Source: Nocardia acididurans (GTDB taxonomy: Bacteria; Actinomycetota; Actinomycetes; Mycobacteriales; Mycobacteriaceae). Taken from it: a stretch of DNA of 64,000 nt. Below the pieces are notes generated by a model that worked only from the letters and a program-made list of their open reading frames with translations, had not been told where the DNA came from and ran no database searches. A program made the position numbers and the translations under genes. Shown in pieces: positions 59,092-64,000 of the stretch. Each line of letters begins with the position of its first letter. Within the stretch, counting starts at the first letter, position 1. Location of the stretch: contig NZ_JAERRJ010000004.1 of the NCBI RefSeq assembly GCF_016741815.1, forward strand, positions 1-64,000. Reading direction: 5' to 3'.

Positions 59092-59925
59092 TCACGCCGG
59101 ATCGGGACCGGTGGCGACCGGGCGCTTCGGGTCGTTGGACCACTGCGACCAGGAGCCCGGGTAGAGGGCCGCGTCGATGCCCGCGGCGGCCAGGGCGGCG
59201 ACCTGGTGGGCGGCCGTCACACCGGACCCGCAGTACACCGCGACCGGGCCTTCGCCGAAACCGGTGAAACGGGAACGCAATTCGTCGACCTGCTTGAAAT
59301 ATCCCTCGGCCGTGAGGTTTTCGGCCGTCGGCGCGCTGACAGCGCCCGGAATGTGCCCCGCGCGCGGGTCGATCGGCTCGATCTCGCCGCGATAGCGTTC
59401 TCCCGCACGGGCATCGAGCAGCAGCCCCTTCCACCCGGAAGCGGTATCGGCGTCGACCACCGGCAGCTTGCCCGAGGTCAGCACCACGTCACCGACCTCC
59501 GGATCGGGCTCGTCACCGGCGATGATCGTGCCACCGGCCCGCTCCCACGCCTGCAACCCGCCATCGAGGATGTGCACCTCGCCCAGCCCCGCCCAGCGCA
59601 GCAGCCACCAGGCCCGCGCCGCCGCCATCCCACCGGTGGCGTCGTAGGCGACCACGGTGTCCCCCTGGGAGAGTCCCCAGCTCCGCGCACACTTCTGCAG
59701 ATGGCTCACGTCCGGCAGCGGATGCCTGCCGCGGGCCGGCGACGGCGGCGCGGCCAGCTCCGTCTCCAGATCCACGAACACCGCACCCGGAATGTGCCCG
59801 TCCAAATAATGCTGCGGCCCGTCCGGATCGCCCAGCGCCCATCGCACATCCAGTAGCCGAATCCGAGACCCCGTGCCCGCCAGCCGGTCCCGCAGTTCCT
59901 CGGCCGAGATCAATACCGCGCTCAA
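59092..59925 (-). CDS. Two-domain sulfurtransferase (rhodanese/mercaptopyruvate type)
   Basis: A 277-aa cytoplasmic enzyme transferring sulfur from thiosulfate or 3-mercaptopyruvate. There are two rhodanese domains: LLDVRWALGDPDGPQHYLDGHIPGA in the first, and AVYCGSGVTAAHQVAALAAAG with the active-site cysteine loop in the second. CGSGVTA is the loop type of 3-mercaptopyruvate sulfurtransferases. The start is TTG at 59925 (SAVLISAEELRDRL) with a GAGGAG site; the open frame extends far upstream without support. It is 53 bp after benE. Confidence 0.9.
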   Translation of the reverse strand: MSAVLISAEELRDRLAGTGSRIRLLDVRWALGDPDGPQHYLDGHIPGAVFVDLETELAAPPSPARGRHPLPDVSHLQKCARSWGLSQGDTVVAYDATGGMAAARAWWLLRWAGLGEVHILDGGLQAWERAGGTIIAGDEPDPEVGDVVLTSGKLPVVDADTASGWKGLLLDARAGERYRGEIEPIDPRAGHIPGAVSAPTAENLTAEGYFKQVDELRSRFTGFGEGPVAVYCGSGVTAAHQVAALAAAGIDAALYPGSWSQWSNDPKRPVATGPDPA

Positions 59926-59978
59926 GCCAACTCCTCGTCGCAGAATCCCCCGCATCCAACATACGAATCTCCCCCACA

Positions 59979-61223
59979 TTACGCAGCCCGAGACCCCGGC
60001 TTCGCGGCAGGTGCCGCCGGTCCGCGAGCCCGGAGCCACCAGCGCACGACCAGCCCGGCGACGAGGGCCCAGAACGCGCCGCCGATGCCGAGGACGGTGA
60101 CGCCGGAGGCCGCGACGAGAAAGGTGATCGCGGCGGCGGATCGGTGCTCGGGTGTACCCAGCGCGGCGGTGAGCGCACCCGCCAGGGTTGCGATGAGGGC
60201 AAGGCCCGCAACGGTTTCCAGCACACCCTCCGGCGCGGCGGCAACGAGGGTGACCAGCGCGCCCGAGGCCAGGGCCAGCACGAGGTAGACGCACCCAGCG
60301 GTGCTCGCGGCGATCCAGCGGCGTTTGGGATCAGGATGTGCTGCCGGAGCAGCCGACAGGGCGGCGCTGATCGCCGCCAGGTTGATGGCGTGCCCGCCCG
60401 CGGGAGCGCCGAGGATGGTGCCCAGGCCGGTGACGGTGAGCGCGGAACGCCACGGCACCTGGTATCCGAAGGACTTCATCACGGCTACGCCCGGGATGTT
60501 CTGGGCGGCCATGGTGACGATGTACAGCGGTACGGCCACACCGATCAGGGCCTGCCAACTCCAGTGCGGCACAGTCAATTCCACACGTGGAATCATGTTC
60601 GACACGTCGATCGGGCGGTGGGTGACCGCGATGTCGATCCCCGCGCCGACCGCCGCCACCGCGAACGCGGCCAATACCGCCCAGCGCGCCGCGTACCGCT
60701 GGAGCACCAGCCAGGTGAGGATCACCGGCACCACCACGGCGGGGCTCACCGCGATCGCCTTCATCGGGGCAAGACAGAGCGGCAGCAGCACCCCGGCCAG
60801 CATGGCCTGCGCGATCTCCACCGGAATGGCCGCGATCAACGCGCCCAACCGTTCCCAGAATCCCGTCACCACGATCAGCAGGCCCGCGATCGCGAATGCG
60901 CCGACCGCGGCGGGCCACCCTCCCGCGACGACGCCGGTCCCCGCCAGCAGCGCGGCACCGGGCGTGGACCAGGCCAGTGTGATCGGCATACGGTACCGCC
61001 TGCTGAGCACCAGAATCCCGATGGCCTGCGTCACCGATACCGCCAGCAGGCCCGAGGCAGCCTGCCCCGGAGTTGCTCCCATCGCGGTCAGACCGGCCAG
61101 CACCACCGCGAACGAACTCGTGAAACCCACCAGCGCCGTGACGATTCCGGCCCCGATCGGCTGCCCGAGCCCTACCGCGGGTGCGTCCTCGACGGCCGAT
61201 GTATCGCTGGTGGTTGTGCTCAT
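59979..61223 (-). CDS. BenE-family transporter
   Basis: A 414-aa inner-membrane protein with about 12 helices. Family marks are PGQAASGLLAVSVTQAIGILVL, YRMPITLAWSTPGAALLAG, and NIPGVAVMKSFGYQVPW with GAPAGGHAINLAAISAALSA. BenE proteins act in uptake of benzoate or other aromatic acids by proton symport; no benzoate catabolic genes are near, so the substrate is open. It lies after the Lrp-type regulator gene and could be in its transcription unit. Confidence 0.9.
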   Translation of the reverse strand: MSTTTSDTSAVEDAPAVGLGQPIGAGIVTALVGFTSSFAVVLAGLTAMGATPGQAASGLLAVSVTQAIGILVLSRRYRMPITLAWSTPGAALLAGTGVVAGGWPAAVGAFAIAGLLIVVTGFWERLGALIAAIPVEIAQAMLAGVLLPLCLAPMKAIAVSPAVVVPVILTWLVLQRYAARWAVLAAFAVAAVGAGIDIAVTHRPIDVSNMIPRVELTVPHWSWQALIGVAVPLYIVTMAAQNIPGVAVMKSFGYQVPWRSALTVTGLGTILGAPAGGHAINLAAISAALSAAPAAHPDPKRRWIAASTAGCVYLVLALASGALVTLVAAAPEGVLETVAGLALIATLAGALTAALGTPEHRSAAAITFLVAASGVTVLGIGGAFWALVAGLVVRWWLRARGPAAPAAKPGSRAA

Positions 61224-61294
61224 CGCACGATGGTCCCGGTCCAGTCACCCCCGGGTCAGCGGCCAATCCCGCGAAACTGGACTGAAATTCGCGA

Positions 61295-61822
61295 TCAGTC
61301 GGCGGCGGGCTCCAGCCGGGGCGCGACGCCGTTCGCGCGGGCGGTGCGATCCAGCAGCGGGGCGGTGCGCGGGCCGACCAGTTCCCGCATGACGAGAGCC
61401 ATATTGGTGCGTTCCACACCGGGGATCTTCAGGATCTGCCCGGCGATCCGGTACAGGTCGTCGGCGTCCTGGGCCACCACGCGGACGGTCAGATCGGTGG
61501 GACCGGTCATCCCGCAGACCTCGGTGACCTCGGGTATTTCGGCGAGTTCGTCTACCACGTCGTCCAATTGGTGTTGATCGACCACCACGGCCACGAACGC
61601 GGCGAGCGGGTAGCCCAGGGCTCGGGGTTCCACGCGGCGTTCGAAGCTGGCGAGAACGCCGTTGGCTTCCCAGCGGGCCAGGCGGGCCTGGACGGTATTG
61701 CGGGAAAGTCCCAGGCGGGCAGCCAATTCCACGCCGGTGGCGCGGGGGTTGTCGATCAGTTCCAGAAGCAACCGGGCATCGGTGGCGTCCACTGCGGCGG
61801 CGACGGGCTCCCTGCTGGACAT
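61295..61822 (-). CDS. Lrp/AsnC-family regulator
   Basis: A 175-aa protein: N-terminal HTH (DARLLLELIDNPRATGVELAARLGLSRNTVQARLAR) and a C-terminal RAM ligand domain (MTGPTDLTVRVVAQDADDLYR). The ATG at 61822 is the start; the longer open frame is a shadow of bkdA. It is divergent from the branched-chain 2-oxoacid dehydrogenase genes, so it probably senses a branched-chain amino or oxo acid and controls them, as BkdR does in Pseudomonas. Sites in the 336-bp gap are listed separately. Confidence 0.92.
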   Translation of the reverse strand: MSSREPVAAAVDATDARLLLELIDNPRATGVELAARLGLSRNTVQARLARWEANGVLASFERRVEPRALGYPLAAFVAVVVDQHQLDDVVDELAEIPEVTEVCGMTGPTDLTVRVVAQDADDLYRIAGQILKIPGVERTNMALVMRELVGPRTAPLLDRTARANGVAPRLEPAAD

Positions 61823-62158
61823 GTAGGGAAGTATCTCAGCCGGGATGCGGGGCGCAGGGAGCATTGTGCACGGCTCGCGTGTCATCCCGGATGCAGATCG
61901 CTCTGCCGCCGTGCCGGTCCGGCCACAACCGGCAGCAACCGCGGGGACAACGTCGCGAGGTCCGGGCGCAACTGTGCACGCAAGGCAGCATGACACCCCA
62001 CATAGGGGAGGAACCGGGCACTCTGCACAGTTGCCGCGCGCCTCCTTGCGCAATTCGCCCGATGGTGGATGCTGTGTGATATAGGACACGCGCTGTTGCT
62101 CACGGGACACAATCCCCTGGCGATGACCGTGTATCCGGTTCTCGAGGAGGCGACACCC
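61823..62158. promoter_or_regulatory. Divergent regulatory region of the Lrp gene and bkdA
   Basis: A 336-bp gap holds two dyads. GCAACTGTGCA (61968-61978) and TGCACAGTTGC (62024-62034) are 11-bp inverted arms 45 bp apart, which could loop or be bound as two sites. GTGTGATATAGGACAC (62074-62089) is a dyad GTGT-NN-TATA-NN-ACAC, about 70 bp before bkdA. Lrp-type proteins often wrap several such sites. No ORF is convincing here. Confidence 0.55.
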
Positions 62159-63238
62159 ATGCCCGAGAAGAACACCTATCCGGTGCAGCTCGTACAGCCC
62201 GATGGGCAGCGTGTGCTCGACCGCGTGCACGCGCCGCTGGTCGCCGATGTCGGCGCGGATCGGCTGCGGGCCATGTTCACCGATATGAGCGTGGCACGGC
62301 GCATCGACGTCGAGGCCACCGCGCTGCAGCGACAGGGTCAGCTGGGATTGTGGCCGCCGCTGCTCGGCCAGGAAGCCGCGCAGGTCGGCTCGGCGCACGC
62401 ACTCGACGCCGACGACTACGTGTTCTGCAGCTACCGCGAAGCCGGGGTGGCCTACTGCCGTGGCATACCGCCCGAACAGTTCACCCGGCTCTGGCGCGGC
62501 GTCGCCCACTCCTGCTGGGAAGCCGACACATACAAGATGACCAACCCGAACATCGTCGTCGGATCGCAGGGTTTGCACGCCACCGGATACGCCTACGCCG
62601 CACATCTCGAAGGCTCGGACGTGGCCACCATCGCCTACTTCGGCGACGGCGCGACCAGTCAGGGCGATATCGCCGAGGCACTCGGATTCGCCGCGAGCTG
62701 GAGTGCGCCGGTCGTGTTCTTCTGCCAGAACAACCACTGGGCCATCAGCGCGCCGGTCCGGGTCCAGAGCGCCACGCCCATCGCGCGCCGCGCCGTCGGC
62801 TACGGCATTCCGGGCGTGCAGGTGGACGGCAACGACGCGCTCGCCGTCCTGGCCGTCACCCGGCAGGCGCTGATCCGGGCCCGGGGCGGCGGCGGACCGT
62901 CGTTCGTGGAGGCCATCACCTACCGGATGGGCCCGCACACCACCGCCGACGACCCCACCCGCTACCGCACCGCCGCCGAACTCGAACTCTGGCAGCGCCG
63001 CGACCCCATCGACCGCCTGCGCCGGCTCCTGGAGCGAGAAGGACTGTGGGACAGCACCTTCGAACAACAGGTAACCGAACGGGCCGACGAGATCGCCGCC
63101 CGGCTGCGCACCGCCACCCTCACCATGCCGGATCCGGAACCCGCCGAACTCTTCGAGCACGTGTACTCCACCCCGCATCCGCTGGTCGAACAGGAACGCC
63201 GCGAATACACCGCCTACCTGGAAGGAGCCCCGTCATGA
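62159..63238 (+). CDS. bkdA: Branched-chain 2-oxoacid dehydrogenase E1 alpha
   Basis: A thiamine-diphosphate enzyme that decarboxylates branched-chain 2-oxoacids (2-oxoisovalerate to isobutyryl-CoA with E2/E3), 359 aa. The TPP motif is FGDGATSQGDIAEALG through QNNHWAIS. RIDVEATALQRQGQLGLWPPLLGQEAAQVGS and VGSQGLHATGYAYA are typical of the E1 alpha family. It could also be called a pyruvate dehydrogenase E1 alpha. The branched-chain reading is favoured by the divergent Lrp regulator and the valine operon elsewhere. The start is ATG with a GAGGAGG site; its stop overlaps bkdB. Confidence 0.9.
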   Translation: MPEKNTYPVQLVQPDGQRVLDRVHAPLVADVGADRLRAMFTDMSVARRIDVEATALQRQGQLGLWPPLLGQEAAQVGSAHALDADDYVFCSYREAGVAYCRGIPPEQFTRLWRGVAHSCWEADTYKMTNPNIVVGSQGLHATGYAYAAHLEGSDVATIAYFGDGATSQGDIAEALGFAASWSAPVVFFCQNNHWAISAPVRVQSATPIARRAVGYGIPGVQVDGNDALAVLAVTRQALIRARGGGGPSFVEAITYRMGPHTTADDPTRYRTAAELELWQRRDPIDRLRRLLEREGLWDSTFEQQVTERADEIAARLRTATLTMPDPEPAELFEHVYSTPHPLVEQERREYTAYLEGAPS

Positions 63239-64000
63239 AGACGACATTTGCGGGCGCCGTCAACTACGGGTTGCGCAGGGCGCTCGAGGACGATCCGAAA
63301 GTCGTGCTGATGGGCGAGGACATCGGACGGCTCGGCGGCGTATTCCGGGTCACCGACACACTGCAGAAGGACTTCGGGAACAACCGGGTCATCGACACTC
63401 CGCTCGCCGAATCCGGAATCGTCGGAACGGCTTTCGGCATGGCGCTGCGCGGATTGCGGCCGGTGTGTGAAATCCAGTTCGACGGATTCGTGTATCCGGC
63501 CTTCGATCAGATCGTGTGCCAGGTCGCAAAGATCCACTATCGGACGCGCGGGAAAGTGGTCGCGCCCATCACCATTCGCATTCCGTGCGGCGGCGGCATC
63601 GGCTCGGTGGAACACCATTCCGAATCGCCCGAAGCGTATTTCACGCACACCGCCGGACTGCGCGTGGTGTCGCCGAGCAATCCGGCCGACGCGTATCTCA
63701 TGATCCGGCAGTCCATCGCCCTCGACGATCCGGTCATCTTCTTCGAACCCAAGCGCCGGTACTGGGACAAGGCCGACGTGGACTTCGACAAACTGGACCG
63801 CGACGGCGGATTACCGCTGGACAAGGCCCGGATCTGCGCCAGCGGCGAGGACGCCACCCTGGTCGCCTACGGCGGCACCGTGGCCACCGCGCTCACCGCC
63901 GCCGATATCGCCGCCGCCGAAGGGCATTCGCTGGAGGTGATCGATCTGCGCAGTCTCTCGCCCATCGATTTCGACACCATCGAAACCTCGGTGCGCAAGA
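63235..64000 (+). CDS. bkdB: Branched-chain 2-oxoacid dehydrogenase E1 beta (cut by window end)
   Basis: The first about 255 codons of a transketolase-fold E1 beta. Marks are LMGEDIGRLGGVFRVT, DTPLAESGIVGTAFGMAL, EIQFDGFVYPAFDQIV and the histidine GSVEHHSESPEAYFTH. The catalytic C-terminal lipoyl-partner domain lies beyond 64000. The start overlaps the bkdA stop by 4 nt (ATGA), with GAAGGAG upstream. The E2 gene should follow outside the window. Confidence 0.92.
   Translation, partial: MKTTFAGAVNYGLRRALEDDPKVVLMGEDIGRLGGVFRVTDTLQKDFGNNRVIDTPLAESGIVGTAFGMALRGLRPVCEIQFDGFVYPAFDQIVCQVAKIHYRTRGKVVAPITIRIPCGGGIGSVEHHSESPEAYFTHTAGLRVVSPSNPADAYLMIRQSIALDDPVIFFEPKRRYWDKADVDFDKLDRDGGLPLDKARICASGEDATLVAYGGTVATALTAADIAAAEGHSLEVIDLRSLSPIDFDTIETSVRK

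Noticed and set aside
61823..63178. In-frame N-terminal extension of the Lrp/AsnC regulator
   Set aside because: It is antisense to bkdA and has low-complexity composition; the regulator begins at the ATG at 61822.

Overview
The window is high-GC actinobacterial chromosome, most likely Nocardia or a close relative in the Mycobacteriales. The case rests on three things: a tandem pair of MspA-type porins resembling the N. farcinica NfpA/NfpB pair, the mycobacterial gene order argS-lysA-hom-thrC-thrB-rho-rpmE-prfA-prmC-sua5-wecA-atpIBEFHAGDC-(DUF2550)-cobO-murA, and an isobutyryl-CoA mutase fusion (IcmF). The genus is inferred from gene content only. No insertion sequence, prophage, integrase or CRISPR array was recognised.

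Left part (1-27594, almost all minus strand): a housekeeping block read towards the left edge. It runs from argS through aspartate-family biosynthesis (lysA, hom, thrC, thrB), rho, L31, release factor 1 and its methyltransferase, threonylcarbamoyl-AMP synthase, WecA and the whole F1Fo ATP synthase operon to a PduO-type cobalamin adenosyltransferase and MurA. A consensus-like promoter just beyond murA points out of the window, where an rRNA operon is expected by synteny. A two-porin block and a zinc alcohol dehydrogenase sit between atpC and the DUF2550 gene.

Middle part (27595-37691): mixed accessory genes. They are a DUF3105/DUF305 membrane pair, tRNA-Arg(CCG), a secreted lipase-like hydrolase, a polytopic membrane protein, small secreted proteins and a lipoprotein, a Tat-type metallophosphoesterase, tRNA-Cys(GCA), a MarR regulator and an Hsp70-like ATPase with a C-terminal membrane anchor. 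Exact 61-bp tandem repeats and a 29-bp element shared with the 15.3-kb region follow.

Valine/isobutyrate catabolism (38044-47040 and 61295-64000): a minus-strand operon mmsA - acyl-CoA dehydrogenase - 3-hydroxyisobutyryl-CoA hydrolase - mmsB - enoyl-CoA hydratase is divergent from icmF. At the right edge an Lrp/AsnC regulator is divergent from bkdA-bkdB (branched-chain 2-oxoacid dehydrogenase E1). Together with the adenosyltransferase at the left edge, which could supply coenzyme B12, the window holds most of the route from 2-oxoisovalerate to propionyl-CoA.

Remaining accessory region (47109-61223): an amidohydrolase, an O-methyltransferase-like protein, and a TetR-controlled operon of SDR, four-helix diiron protein, half-size BVMO-like protein and full BVMO. 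Then come a SWIM zinc-finger/SNF2 helicase pair, an orphan protein, an HNH-type lipoprotein, a two-domain rhodanese and a BenE-family transporter. The TetR oxidation cassette and the repeat-encoded N-terminal extensions of echA8 and mmsB are the least explained items here.
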